From the NCBI GenBank assembly GCA_964059195.1, contig CAXKWD010000009.1, positions 148,361,890 through 148,425,889 of the forward strand: a stretch of DNA of 64,000 nt, written 5' to 3'. The position numbers were made by a program, and so were the translations under genes. Positions 32,450 through 43,567 of the stretch are shown here, in pieces (the stretch's first letter is position 1; the number at the start of each line of letters is the position of its first letter). The notes below the pieces were generated by a model. It was not told the DNA's origin. It worked only from the letters and a program-made list of their open reading frames with translations, and made no database searches. This stretch comes from Ectobius pallidus (taxonomy: Eukaryota > Arthropoda > Insecta > Blattodea > Ectobiidae).

Positions 32450-34445
32450 ACCCTCCCCCCCCCCGTGGGATTTTCTGGGACACATATTTTTTTGTTGGTA
32501 TTGTCGTCTAGTTTAAGATTTTAGTTGTTTGCCCCTTATCAATTACAGCATTTACCCGGAAACCCCGGAAAACCACGGAAATCCGGAGAAAATGGGTTTG
32601 TTTAAATTTTTTATTGTTCTTTGCCCCTAATATTCCCAGGAAATTTCTGACTCACATATTTTTGTACGTATTGCCATCTAGTTTAAGGTTTCAGTTGTTT
32701 GCCCCTTACAAATTACAACATATCCCCGGAAAACAACGTATATACGGAGAAAATTACTATGTTTTAGTTTTTAAATCTTTGTTCTTTGCTCCTAATATTC
32801 AAAGGGAATTTCTGACTCATATGTTTTTGTTGCCATTACCATCTAGATTAAGATTTCAGTTGTTTGCCCCTTATCAATTACAGCATATCCCCGGAAAACT
32901 CCGAAAACCAAGGAAATCCGAAAAAATTGACTTCGTTTGAATTTTTGAAAATCTTTGTTCTTTGCTACTAGTATTCAAAGGGAATTGGTAAATCATATGT
33001 TTTTGTGTTGGCATTGCCATCTAGATTAAGGTTTCAGTTGTTTGCCCCTTACCAATTACAGCATATCCCGGGAAATCCCGGAAAACCACGTATATACGGA
33101 GAAAATGACGGATTTTCGTGGTTTTCGGAGTTTTCCGGGGATATGCTGTAATTGATAGGGGGCAAACAACTGAAAACTTAATCTAGATGCGAATACCAAT
33201 ACAAAAACATATAAGTCACCAATTCCCTTTGAATACTAGGAGGAAAAAAGTAAGATTTAAAAAATTAAAACAAAGTAATTTTCTCCGGATTTCCGTGGTT
33301 TTCCGAGTTTTCTGGGGAAATGCTGTAATTGATAGGGGACAAACAACTGAAACCTTACTCTAGATGGGAATACCAATACAAAAACATATAAGTCACGAAT
33401 TCCCTTTGAATAATAGGAGGAAAAAACTTAGATTAAAAAAATTAAACATAGTAATTTTCTCCGGATTTCCGTGGTTTTCCGAGTTTTATGTGGAAATGCT
33501 GTAATTGATAGGGGGAAAACAACTGAAACCTTAATCTAGATGGGAGTACCAATACAAAAACATATATGTCACCAATTCTTTTTGAATACTAGGAGGAAAA
33601 AACTTAGATTAAAAAAATTAAACAAAGTAATTTTCTCCGGATTTCCGTGGTTTTCCGAGTTTTCTGGGGAAATGCTGTAATTGATAAGGGGCAAACAACT
33701 GAAACCTTAATTTAGATGGCAATACCAACACAAAACCATATGAGTCACCAATGCCCTTTGAATACTAGGGCAAAGAACTAAGATTTTAAAAAATTTAAAC
33801 AAAGTCATTTTCTCAGGGTTTCCGTGGTTTTCGGAGTTTTCCGGGGATATACTGTAATTGATATTGGGCAAACAACTGAGACCTTAATCTAGATGGCAAT
33901 ACCAACAACAACAAAAATATGAGTCAGAAATTCCCTTTGAATATTAGAAGGAAAAACAAAGATTGAAAAATAAAACATTGTCATTTTCTCCGTATATACG
34001 TGGTATTCCGGGTTTTCCGGGGATATGTTGTAATTGGTCAAGAGGCAAACAACTGAAACCTTAAATTAGATGACAATACCAACAAAAATATGCGAGTAAA
34101 AAATTCTCTGGGCATATTTGATGCAAAAAACAAAGACAAATTAAAACCAAGTCATTTCTCCGGATTTCCGTTGTTTTCCGGGGATATGCTGTAATTGATA
34201 AGGGGCAAACAGCTAAAAACTTAATCTAGATGGCAATACCAACAATAAATATGTGATTCAGAAATTCCCTGGGCATATTAGGAGCAAAGAACAAAGAAAA
34301 ATTAAAACAAACTAGTTTTCTCCGGATTTCCGGGGTTTCCGGGTAAATGCTGTAATTGATAAGGGGCAAACAGCTAAAATATGAAACTACATGTCAATAC
34401 CAACAAAAAAATATGAGTCGGAAAATCCCACGGGGGGGGGGGGAT
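32450..34445. mobile_element. 2-kb foldback element built from inverted tandem repeats (4 + 8 units)
   Basis: Left arm: four units of about 166-176 bp, each with ATCTAGATTAAG.TTTCAGTT, GTTTGCCCCTTATCAATTAC, AGCATATCCCCGGAAAAC, CCACGGAAATCCGGAGAAAA and CAAAGGGAATTTCTGA. The arms turn over at about 33110; the right arm has eight inverted units spaced 160-180 bp (GTAATTGATAGGGG near 33150, 33325, 33500, 33675, 33855, 34030, 34190, 34350). Outer ends are mirror images: C-run then GTGGGATTTTCTGGGACA at the left, GTCGGAAAATCCCACGGG then G-run at the right. No protein coding; frames in the units are incidental. Confidence 0.85.
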
Positions 34446-34499
34446 GGGGGGTATACAGTAGCCCACGCTCTAATATCTGTCTTATTTCATTCATATTAT

Positions 34500-34665
34500 G
34501 CATTTATAGTAATTTTTATTTAATTGGAGGCCATGACTAAAATACAGCTCCATCACAAACATTATCATTCTGTTGCTATAGTAACAACAAACAGTAAACA
34601 AACAATGCCTCCTCTAATCTGTGTATTTCACTTAAGAAAACAAATTTCTGTGAAGTAGAGGGCCA
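34500..34665. repeat. X-box-containing dispersed repeat fragment
   Basis: GTTGCTATAGTAAC at about 34572 and GAAGTAGAGGGCCATGACT at the right edge match the blocks at 62250-62320 and 63680-63745. Confidence 0.55.
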
Positions 34666-34679
34666 TGACTCCAGGAGAT

Positions 34680-35000
34680 GAGAGGGATTCACAGCGAGTC
34701 TAGACGATGGAGTTGTGAATACACATGGGAAATGTTATTGTAGTGCTGCCGAGGTCGTTATGAAGGAAAAACCGCCCAAGCGACCTTCGTGCTGAATCTG
34801 CGCATTCGGCGGCCATTGCCATTTGCAAGGTGGCTCTGTCGAGGCGTCGCGGCGTATTCAGGTCACATCCAGGCCAGACAGGTCGATCTGACAGACACTG
34901 GCACCCTTTGGGGCCCCTCGTTGACCTCATTAACAAGGAGCAAGGGGTCAGGGTCCCGTCTGGCATCACTCAGTATGAGGAAGTTTTGTGACTTTCACTT
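34680..35000. other. Unassigned GC-rich island
   Basis: Clearly higher GC and CpG than its flanks, with open frames on both strands (34789-35085 +, 34700-34969 -). No recognised domain. It could be a decayed coding repeat or a non-coding exon/CpG island of EcR-A; I cannot decide. Confidence 0.35.
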
Positions 35001-35157
35001 CTTCTCTAAACAAAATTATATAACGAGAGGTTCGGATTTTATCGATATTTTGTCTCGTTCAGACATCGAATTATGTTTATTGTGACTTTTTAGCGAATCG
35101 TTAACATCCTAGTTACTTACATTCTTCTGTTATTACTAACCATTTTTTCTTCTTTAA

Positions 35158-35690
35158 TTATTAAGTGCCAGTATGGTACTTTATGAGATTGTGTGGGGGA
35201 CGAAAAATGTCTGTCCGTCTGTCCGTCCGTCCGTGTGTCTGTACGCGCTCTAACTCAAATACGCTTTATCGAATTTTAATGAAACTTGGTATACGTGTTT
35301 ATAATTTCCATGGGAAGAACCCTATTGAAATTGGACCAAATCGGTTCACCGGTACCGGAGTAAAACCCAATTTAGTGTATATTTTAAAGGCGCCATAACT
35401 CACATACGCTTTATCGGATTATCATGAAACTTGGAATACCTATTTATAATGTCCATGGGAAGATGTCTATTGATATTGGACCAGATCGGTTGGGCGGTAC
35501 CGGAATAATGCCCAATTTAGTGCCTTTTTATGGTAATATATCACAAAGGCGTGAATAACTCAAATACGCTTTATCGGATTTTCTTGAAACTTGGTATACG
35601 AATTTATGACGTTTTTGGGTACAAGCCTATTGAATTAGGGCCAAATCGATTGATCGGTACCGAAGTAACACGTATATCAATTTTAATTTT
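35158..35690 (+). repeat. Internally tandem CCGGTACCGGAGTAA repeat, copy D
   Basis: Opens TTATTAAGTGCCAGTATGGT and has three units. A frame at 35165-35398 reads like that of copy B (MKLGIRVYNFHGKNPIEIGP then NRFTGTGVKPNLV). The closing end is missing. Confidence 0.8.
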
Positions 35691-35939
35691 GTAATCAATA
35701 TTCTTTCAAGGCCCACAATGTAAGCTTATTAAAAAAAACTTAACAAATTGCCAATCGTTTATTCATATTGTTAGCAGCCTTCATTGATTTGTTTCTTCAT
35801 AACGATGTCACTGTGGGCTAAATAATAATTTAAATAAACGATTTATAACAACTAGCCGTTGAATATTGATATTATAATGTGTATTCTATGGTTACGTAGA
35901 CTACCGATATTTACATTAGGCTATATTTTATTTGGGATA

Positions 35940-36140
35940 TGTCGGCTGCGGTGGTCTAGAGGTAGTGTGCCCGGCCACGGTCGATGGATTTTTCAGGACG
36001 TAAAAATCTTGTCCTCCGGAAGGGACTTTAAGCTGGGGGCCCGTATCATAGATTTACGGCACGTAAAAGAACTCCAAGCCTACATTAGAGCCTCTGGACA
36101 AAATTTCTCGGCCCTTTCACGTCCAAGAAATACTTAGTTT
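35940..36140 (+). repeat. tRNA-like SINE
   Basis: GGCTGCGGTGGTCTAGAGGT AGTGTG looks like a tRNA A-box region; then GGACTTTAAGCTGGGGGCCC, GATTTACGGCACGTAAAAGA, ACTCCAAGCC and AATTTCTCGGCCCTTTCACG. The 3' block recurs inverted at 4755-4850 and loosely at 39995-40185. Confidence 0.6.
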
Positions 36141-37044
36141 CCAGAGGGGGGTTGCGAGGCGATGGCCTTACCACCTGTCCCTCTGTCCTCTCTCGGAAAA
36201 TAAGCGTAACAAAAATTCATATAGGTAAGTAGAAACCTCCACTTGGAGGCCCTTCGCCCCAACATAGGGGCATAGGATTCGAGAGAGATATTAGGGTTTT
36301 AGTTACATTCTTTTTATTCCTCTCCAAAACGTTTAGAATTGCCTGTCATGATAGTTTGTTGATTTCCAGTGCACATGGATCGTAGCCTCTGTTGTTTCTG
36401 GTAAGAAGAAAATTACAGTCCACCAGGGTGTCCACATTCTGGAAAGTCAGGGAAATCGAAATTGGTCAGGGAATTTTGTAAAATAAAGTAAAAAGTCAGG
36501 GGAATTTCTTAAAAATCCCTTTAGGCAGGCCTACAGGCTGAGGTAGTTTTCGAAGTGCTTTTAATTAAATTTATTGTCGCTGCGCAGCACTCTTCTTCTT
36601 TAGCCTTGGCATAACAAACCCGCAATAATAACTGCAAAAAAAGAGGAAAGAGCACTTTTTCAAACATTTAAATCTCGCCTTATATGAGAGCTATCGAGAA
36701 ATTGTATTTGTAGAGTACTCATCAAGAGCTTTTCAACGACACCCCATAAGACGTAGTTTCAAAAATTTCGAATTTCCACCCCAGCCCCACCCCCACTCGT
36801 ACCCCCAAAACCCCTGAATCGTTGGTGTCACTCCATAGGGAGTACTCTAATTTATTCAAACAAAGTTTCCCTCTGTACTTCATAGGGGCCGAGATATAAA
36901 TTTTTCAAAATTTCAACCCCCTCCCCCGACCCTCCCCTTGGGCCAATTTTGCTCATTAACGAACTTGTCCGAACTATTGGGCCTAGAAATAACGTAATAA
37001 AATTTGGTTCAAATATCTTCAAAATTACGGCCGCTAGCGTGTAA

Positions 37045-37050
<6 letters not shown>
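36141..37050. other. Unassigned; C-rich repeat-like block
   Basis: 36560-37045 has CCACCCCCACTCG and CCCCTCCCCCGACCCTCCCC, each followed by ..TCATTAACGA or ..CATAGGGAGTACTCT, and ends AAATTACGGCCGCTAGCGTG. It looks like a decayed repeat with two related halves. Not coding. Confidence 0.4.

Positions 37051-37113
<63 letters not shown>
37051..37113. repeat. (TA)n microsatellite
   Basis: About 31 TA units, followed by a T run at 37122-37140. Confidence 0.95.
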
Positions 37114-37114
<1 letters not shown>

Positions 37115-37254
37115 CCTCACAATTTTTTTTTTTTTTTTTTGAACAGGCGGTGGTTTCGTAGGCCTACTTAGGGAGGCATGAAACGTAAAGATATGAAAGA
37201 ATTTTTCGAAAAACATGACATGGTATCGATTGCAATAGGTAGATTTTTCTCATA

Positions 37255-37280
37255 AAGTACCATTCTGGCACTTAATAAAA
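37255..37280 (-). repeat. End fragment of the GTGCCAG repeat family
   Basis: AAAGTACCATTCTGGCACTT AATAAAA is the inverted opening of copies A-D; nothing else of the element is present. Confidence 0.6.
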
Positions 37281-37392
37281 CCGTTTACTTTCTTGTGTTC
37301 TATTTTGTTTCTTTCGCCGGAAATAACTGAATACATTAGGATTTATGTGCACTGGAAATCAACCAAACGGTTTGGAGAGGAATATAAAGAAT

Positions 37393-38196
37393 TAGGGATG
37401 GGTCCTCGATACTCTCGATACTTGCATGGTATCGGCATCGAGCGATACTTCAGAAAACTCGCTCGATATTTTTTCGATACTTTGGTAATTCTGCAATTTA
37501 AGGAAATGCGTATCTCTTTCTGCTTTTAGTAGTCTACTAAATATAGTAAATACTTCTATTTCTCCTTGAAATGGAGAAAACCACTCTGTGACTTTTGTCT
37601 AGTCATAAATAAAGACTTTCCGACTTTTAAAATCCAAACAGAAGAGATTCTTAATTGTTTCGTTTCCTGTCAAACGTTTCAAAAACAACCAACAAGCAAG
37701 CTGACTGTTCAAACCCCATTGTAATTTTTGAACAAAAACTTGTAAGTGGACTGTTTCAAAAACTAATTTTAGTTTTAATGTAGAGTCTTCTTCTTCTCCA
37801 ATTCATGGATTAGGCAAATTAACTGTTCCGCCCTCACAGTTGTTCCATCCATCTTTTCATAGGTCACCCTAAATTCCTTTTACTTTTTGGTTTATAATCA
37901 TATGCTGCTTTGGGCAATCTTGATGGCGCCATTCTTTCTAGATGTTGCTTCCATAATGTAGAGTTTAAAAATAATTATAGGCTACTGATATTAAATTGTG
38001 TCTCATTAAATATGCACACTTAACTTATTTAGTTGGTATTACACAGTTCCCTCAACTTTTATTTTTTAATATACCTATTTATTGAAACTGGAAATGTTGA
38101 CGGCATCGAGTATCGAAGTATCGAGTATCGAGGAAAAAATCATGTATAGGTATCGAGTATCGGGTATCGAGAAAATCTGGTATCGATCCATCCCTA
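37393..38196. mobile_element. hAT-type MITE with CGATA-rich ends, TAGGGATGGGTC family
   Basis: TAGGGATGGGTCCTCGATAC at the left and GTATCGATCCATCCCTA at the right; perfect 8-bp target duplication TAAAGAAT at 37385-37392 and 38197-38204. Both ends carry dense CGATA/ATCGAG repeats (e.g. GGTATCGGCATCGAGCGATA; ATCGAGTATCGAAGTATCGA). A+T-rich interior without transposase. Confidence 0.9.
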
Positions 38197-38204
38197 TAAA
38201 GAAT

Positions 38205-38529
38205 ATAATTGGAAGCACGGATTCTCTCAAAATAAATTCACCCTGCCCTCGCATGTGATTGATGGTTTTATCATTTTCTGAAACATAGTTTAATAGGCTT
38301 ACAGTTCGCTTGATTTCATTTCACAACATGAAAGGGATGTGAGTGGTCAGTGTAAATAGCAAATAACTGTGCAAATTGCAACAGAGTACAGTCCAAACGA
38401 GAGAAATTGCAACACTAGTCTTTACCGTGACTGGTGCATTGCATTACTTAACCCAGCATAGTACTCATAACGCTTAACTCAACTCTTAAATGCATAATGC
38501 ATCCTTTACCTGAAAGGTGTAATAAATAG
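38205..38529. other. Unassigned stretch
   Basis: 38390-38515 shares TTACTTAACCCAGC.TAGTACT and loosely spaced blocks with 40300-40420; otherwise nothing. Confidence 0.3.
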
Positions 38530-39178
38530 ACCTGGGATTTTAAGTCAAATGCCTATTTTGTTCCTTATGAAATAACATGATTTTTTTTAAATATGTTGAC
38601 ATTTCATGATAAATCACTTATACGGGTATTTATAGAGTTTTATAGTGCCCTAAAATACCTGTTTGGACCTTTGGAGCCTATTTTTACTATCTTAGTGCCT
38701 AAAATGCCTATTCTGTACATTTAAAATAAAATTCAACTTCTGTAGCTTTTACATTCATTTAATGGACATCCCTGAATGAAGAGCAGAACAGCAGAGGGTG
38801 GGTTTTTCTCAGAAACTTGATTTTCCCAAACAATTGTCGCCAAAGGAATGCAGACTAACGGGGGAGGATTAGCTTAAAACAACAAGTCAATTTTTCATAT
38901 GATCCTAAAATGTTTTTGATAAATGTACTTTTAATTGTCCTAATTTTGCAATTATTTCTGTTAAGAATAGGTAGGCCTATACCACGTTTCTTACAGTAAA
39001 AAAGATTACGTTACAGTATAAGAGCAGATTTTTGTATTTTAAAGTCTATTTTCTGTCTATTTACACAATTTTAAAGCATATTTTAAGTGCCTATTTTCTC
39101 TTTTAAAAGCCCGTTTACTTGTTTTAAAGTCTATTTTAGGTGCCTAAAACTAATTTTTTTAAAGCCTAAAATCCCAGG
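38530..39178. mobile_element. hAT-like MITE, ACCTGGGATTTTA family, copy 1
   Basis: ACCTGGGATTTTAAG start, GCCTAAAATCCCAGG end, with repeated TGCCTATTTT and TTTTAAAGCATATTTTAAGT subterminal units. Related sequence, partly inverted, at 58290-58840. Target duplication not clear. Confidence 0.7.
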
Positions 39179-39765
39179 CATAGTCTAGTAATAAAATAAC
39201 AGAAAATAAGTCGAAATAAAATGCATGTAAAATTTACAAAATAAGGTAAGCCTAATCATTGTGTTAACTGTTTTCTGTGCGGTCCGGTAAGGATTTATGA
39301 GTCTCTTGCGTTAAGTGAATGCTAATAGAGTTAACCTTTACAATGCTGAATTTATACAATAGTATAAGCCATCATCAACTGAAATCATCAGTGGGATCTA
39401 AGATTCAAATCAATAGGGAGAATTGCAGAAGAATAACTGGTTATTGTGTATTACAGTCGAACATAAGGATAAAAATTCTCACAATTTTACATGTAGATTT
39501 ACTCTATAAATATTACATTTCTGCTTTTATACAGTTTTTGAACTAACGAATTTATACGTCAGTAGCAGTGAAAAGGTTAAAGCGAAGTCTTTCCTGTTTT
39601 TCGGGATTCATTACTATTACCGTAAGCTTCACGCTAATCTGTCCGAAATAACGTGTCACCTTATCAGATATAGCGTTACGGTAAACCGGCGCATGCGCAG
39701 AGCATCCATCACGTGACTTTAGCGTTTACGGTAACTTAACGTAAGCTGGGCAAAAACTTGCTAAT
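39179..39765. other. Unassigned stretch
   Basis: 39270-39300 has a CTGTGCGGTCCGGTAAGG; 39600-39750 repeats GCGTTACGGTAA/GCGTTTACGGTAACTTAACG. No gene. Confidence 0.3.
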
Positions 39766-39928
39766 ATTAGAGTGCCTTAAAAATATAAAATTGCATAAAA
39801 TGACAAAAATGACCTAACAAAAATGCATTTCTATAATCTAGAGACCATGATTAGGATTTATACACAAGTTAGCAATGTCTATGCAGCATCAATAACAAGA
39901 TGACATATCATTAGAATCCGGGCCCTGC
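39766..39928. mobile_element. hAT MITE (GAATCCGGGCCCTG) right-end fragment
   Basis: AATGACCTAACAAAAATGCA, CTAGAGACCATGATTAGGAT, CATCAATAACAAGATGACAT and ATCATTAGAATCCGGGCCCTG match 61560-61672. Confidence 0.8.
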
Positions 39929-41078
39929 TAATAATATAGGCCCATGAACTCATAACTAATAATATTAGCGTGAAAGTTCTATCAAACAGAGCCCAGTATT
40001 AAACATAAGTTTTTGGCCCGGGGAGCGCAACATGGCGTTGGATTTTTGTGCTCAGGGTCGCTGGTTCGTTCCTGGCCCAGGTCGATGCCATTTTTGTGTG
40101 CATAAAGCGACAGACTCATCTCTGAAGATTTACAGGCATGTAAATGGCCTCTTGCAGGACAAAATTCCGGCAAAATTACTACGGTCATAGGCCTAAGTTT
40201 CAGTAGGCCTACACCCCCGCCGTTAAATAACCAGATAATCCTTCAACACAAGTTACTGCAGCAGTGAACGAAGTGGATTGCAACACTGGTGGTTAGTTGA
40301 ATAATGCAGAGTTTAGTGGCATGTCGTTACATAACCCAGCGTGGCACTGATAACTCTCTTAACTCTGTATATACAGAAGTGCGTTATACTGCATTGCAAC
40401 ATTGTACAGCCCTAGGCTAAAGATATCGCAACACCAGTAATCAGGGTTTAATGACATAAGTGGCCTTGTGTATTGGGATGAGTGTTGCGCATAATTATAG
40501 ACATGACTGTACGAAAGAGTGAGAGTCGCTCTTGTATATTCGGTTTGGCAAAGTGTTTTTTTTGCAATATACAGTTAAGTTGGCATCGTGCAACACTGCT
40601 CTATAAATTAGCAGCAGTACACAGAAATGAGGAAAACCGTGCAGGCAAGGCCCCCCCCCCCTGCGTTCGTTACCATGGCAACGGAAATAAAAAGAAAAAA
40701 CAAAAGCGCACGTAGAGTTATGCAGCGCGAGCCGAGAGATTGCCAATGTTAAAGCAGTGTTTCTCAAATAGGGAGTCCCGAGCCCTGGAGGGGGGCATTG
40801 ACGAAAATGAAATTATCAATTTTATTTTATTTTTCTGTCATATTGAAATGTAGGCATACTAATGGATTGTATGGTCTTAATAGTGAAATACTTAATAATA
40901 ATAATATCCAAACAATGAAGAAGAGAGTCATGGATGAATGAATTAATAGGCTACTCTATACACCCGGGACAATTCCCTGGCATTTCCCTCACACGATGAG
41001 CTGGGAATTGACTATTCAGTATGCTCATTCGATAAGCCTAGTCAGGTATTAAATAAAATTAAAAAAAATTAATAAAAA
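39929..41078. other. Mostly unassigned, SINE-like remnant at the start
   Basis: 39995-40185 has a B-box-like GGTTCGTTCCTGG and a CATTTTTGTGTGCATAAAGC / GATTTACAGGCATGTAAATG block like the SINE at 35940. A poly-C run at 40651. 40482-40767 has frames on both strands without recognisable content. Confidence 0.35.
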
Positions 41079-41523
41079 GTGTGCGTGGAACGCCACGCGA
41101 CAGAAGTGAAACTTGTTTTAATTTTTCGAATTTCGGATTATTGAATTTTTTTGAATTTTCGATTTTTTAATTTTGGATTTTTTATTATTAAATTTTGAGT
41201 TTATTTATTAAATTGTTATTTTTAATTTTTTTTTTTGGTAATGAATTTTGTATCTTTAAATTTTTTAATCTTGGAATTTTGTATCTTTTAATTTTGGATT
41301 TTTTAAATTTTGGATCTTTGAATCTTTTTTAATTTTGTAATTTTTTAATTTCGGATTTTCAATTTTTTAATTTTGGATTTTTTAAATTTTGGATAATCCT
41401 AATCATTGACTTGATTGTTTTGTGTGCAGTCCGTTCCGTCACACCTCACTAATTTCGTGACGATTTTTGAGCGTAACGCAAGCTCTCGATTTACCCCTAC
41501 CGCGGCTAAAGAAGTTTCACTTC
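41079..41523 (-). mobile_element. Helentron-like A+T-minisatellite element, copy 5 (complete)
   Basis: Starts at the hairpin end (GTGTGCGTGGAACGCCACGC) then GACAGAAGTGAAACTTG, a ~290-bp TTTTGGATTTTTTAA-type core, and the full head through CCGCGGCTAAAGAAGTTTCA CTTC followed by AAAAA. Both subterminal inverted repeats are present. Inserted directly against a hAT transposase remnant. Confidence 0.8.
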
Positions 41524-41696
41524 AAAAACCCTGGTTACAAAACAATCTGTCAAATCAGCAAAATTTTGTCTGGTGATAGTGAAAAAGCTGTAGAATTCAC
41601 TGAAGAAGAGTTGTGGTGTTTTTCACATGCGCCTGTGACATCATGCGATGTAGAAAATACATTTTCATCGTGTGAATTGAGGCTTTCTCGGTGTTA
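41524..41696 (+). pseudogene. hAT transposase C-terminal remnant, fused in frame to a Helentron-like head
   Basis: The frame from 41467 runs MSVTQALDLPLPRLKKFHFK out of the neighbouring element's head and then reads ICQISKILSGDSEKAVEFTE, EELWCFSHAPVTSCDVENTF, SSCELRLSRC and a stop. HAPVTS.DVE.TFS is the hATC dimerisation motif. Only about 55 residues of transposase survive. The fused 76-codon frame is probably chance. Confidence 0.75.
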
Positions 41697-42065
41697 AGAA
41701 TATATTTTTGTTTCTCTGGCTTCCAACCGGGTAAGTTGGAGGTTTGGTTCCAACCTTTCGGCAGGTATGTCTGCTGCCATCTTCTGGGAGAAGTTAGCTG
41801 GATTGGGGGAAAAACTGTTCTTATATAGGAAAAGAGTGGATATATTAGAATGGGGAATAGGAAAATTAGAGAGTGGATTCATTGAATGGAGAGTTCTGAT
41901 TGGTCGTGAAGGAAAAATACAACTAAGCCAGAGCTGGAAGCCAATATTGGCAACTCTATCTCCCCAATAAACTATTGGTCCTCATAAGGACCGATTTCAC
42001 ATCCAACAACATTATTAAATTCTATTTTTCCATATTTTATTATTTTTGAGTATGCATACAAATTC
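41697..42065. other. Unassigned stretch
   Basis: Two opposing frames (41694-41882 -, 41767-41970 +) share the same bases; neither is recognised. GAAAAATACAACTAAGCC..: no repeat partner found. Confidence 0.3.
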
Positions 42066-42069
42066 GGGC

Positions 42070-42248
42070 TCTACTAATATGGTCCAAAATGAATAGGCTT
42101 CTTCCCATGGACGTTATAAATGCGTATACCAAGTTTTATGAAAATCCGATAAAGCGCATTTGAGTTATCGCGCGTACAGACAGATGGACAGACATATTTT
42201 TCCGTCCCACGCACAATCTCATAAAGTGTACCATTCTGGCACTTAATA
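42070..42248 (-). repeat. Internally tandem GTGCCAG repeat, copy E (single unit)
   Basis: Inverted: ATGGTCCAAAATGAATAGGC, CCATGGACGTTATAAATGCG, ACCAAGTTTTATGAAAATCC, then CATAAAGTGTACCATTCTGG CACTTAATAG. Confidence 0.75.
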
Positions 42249-42850
42249 GAATTGCTACACCCCTGTTTGTGTAGAATCAAACTACTAGAAAATCTTATTA
42301 GCTTTAATTTTGTATATAGCATCTTTTCCTGTACGACGCACCATTGTTTAGATATATAAGCGAAAAAAGGGACCTTCTGCGGTCCCCCCTGCCCCCCGCT
42401 CACCCCCACCTTCGGGGACTTTTAGTATGTTGTTCAGGACAGTCCCTCTGACAACTCTGCCAAATTTCAAAACTACACGATTTTTTTGTTCTATTTGGTG
42501 TTTTACGAACTTTATTGACTGGACTATTCTGGCACTTTTGTGACACCCCTGTTTGTACAGCCCTGCTGGTGTGGACAGCACCTGCCGGACCTCGTTCACC
42601 TTGGAGATGGGCAAGTGACAAGTTTCTGTGTGTGTGTGTCTGTCTTTCCTATTTATACAGTCTATCCTTAACCTTTATCCTGTCCTCATTATCCATACGA
42701 ATAGGATCGTGGAGGACGGACTATATTCTAATAAGGAGAAGACCCTTCAAATCTGCCTCAGAGCGCGAAATTTCCGGTCGACAGATCGCCATTGGGAACC
42801 ATAATTCTGAGGCGCGCGACGAAGATTCAATTTAAAAAAAGAAAGAAAGC
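42249..42850. other. Unassigned, partly C-rich stretch
   Basis: CACCCCTGTTTGT occurs twice (42259 and 42545), each with TTCTGGCACTT nearby, so two decayed copies of one repeat may be present. Overlapping frames on both strands; none recognised. Confidence 0.35.
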
Positions 42851-43369
42851 GTGCGTGCGTGGAACGCCACGCTACAGAAGTAAAACTTGTTTTAATTTTT
42901 TTTATTTTTCAATTTTGAATTATAGGATTTTTCGAATTTTGGATTGTAGGACTTTTTAATATTGGGTTTTTGGACTTCTTTAATTTTGAACTTTTTAATT
43001 TTCAATGTTTAATTTAATTTTTTTATTATTAAATTTTGGATTTTTAATTTTTTTATTTTTAAATTTTGGATACTTGGATTTTTAATTTTTTTCAATTTTG
43101 GACTTTTTAATTTTGGAACTGAATTTTTTAAAGTTTGGATTTTTAAATTTTGGATTTTTAAATTTTGGATTTTTTAATTTTTAATTTTTGTATCTTTTAA
43201 ACTTTGGATAAGCCTTATCATTGAGTTGATTGTTTTTTCTGTGCAGTCCGTTCGGTCATACTTCACTTATTTCGTGACGATTTTGAGCATTACATTAATT
43301 TCGTGACGAGTTTTGGGCGTTACACAAGCTCTCGATTTACCACTACCGCGGCCAAAGAAGTTTCACTTC
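42851..43369 (-). mobile_element. Helentron-like A+T-minisatellite element, copy 6 (complete)
   Basis: Hairpin end GTGCGTGGAACGCCACGC first, then TACAGAAGTAAAACTTG, the A+T core, and a head with part of it duplicated (ATTTCGTGACGA..TTTTGAGC / GGGCGTTACA occurs twice) before GCCAAAGAAGTTTCACTTC and an A run. Confidence 0.8.
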
Positions 43370-43567
43370 AAAACAAAAAAACTGCTATTTACTGTTATTA
43401 CTTGAGTTTTGGTTTAGTAGAGCAAATATTGTTTTTATTGCCTAATTTTAGTCGTTTAGGTCAAACTAAAGTACACACCTCAGAATGTTTACTTCCTCTG
43501 CCCCTTCCATAGGTACTATAGCCAGAGGATGATTGGAGTTCTGCTGTATTCTAAAAATAAATGTAAA
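43370..43567. other. Repeat-like spacer
   Basis: TTTACTTCCTCTGCCCCTTCCATAGGTACTATAG-type sequence (43488-43520) also at 60232-60262. Confidence 0.4.

Noticed and set aside
32614..32940. 108-codon frame in the foldback
   Set aside because: It follows the ~170-bp unit of the foldback arms (FFAPNI..REFLTH repeated), so it is a by-product of the repeat.
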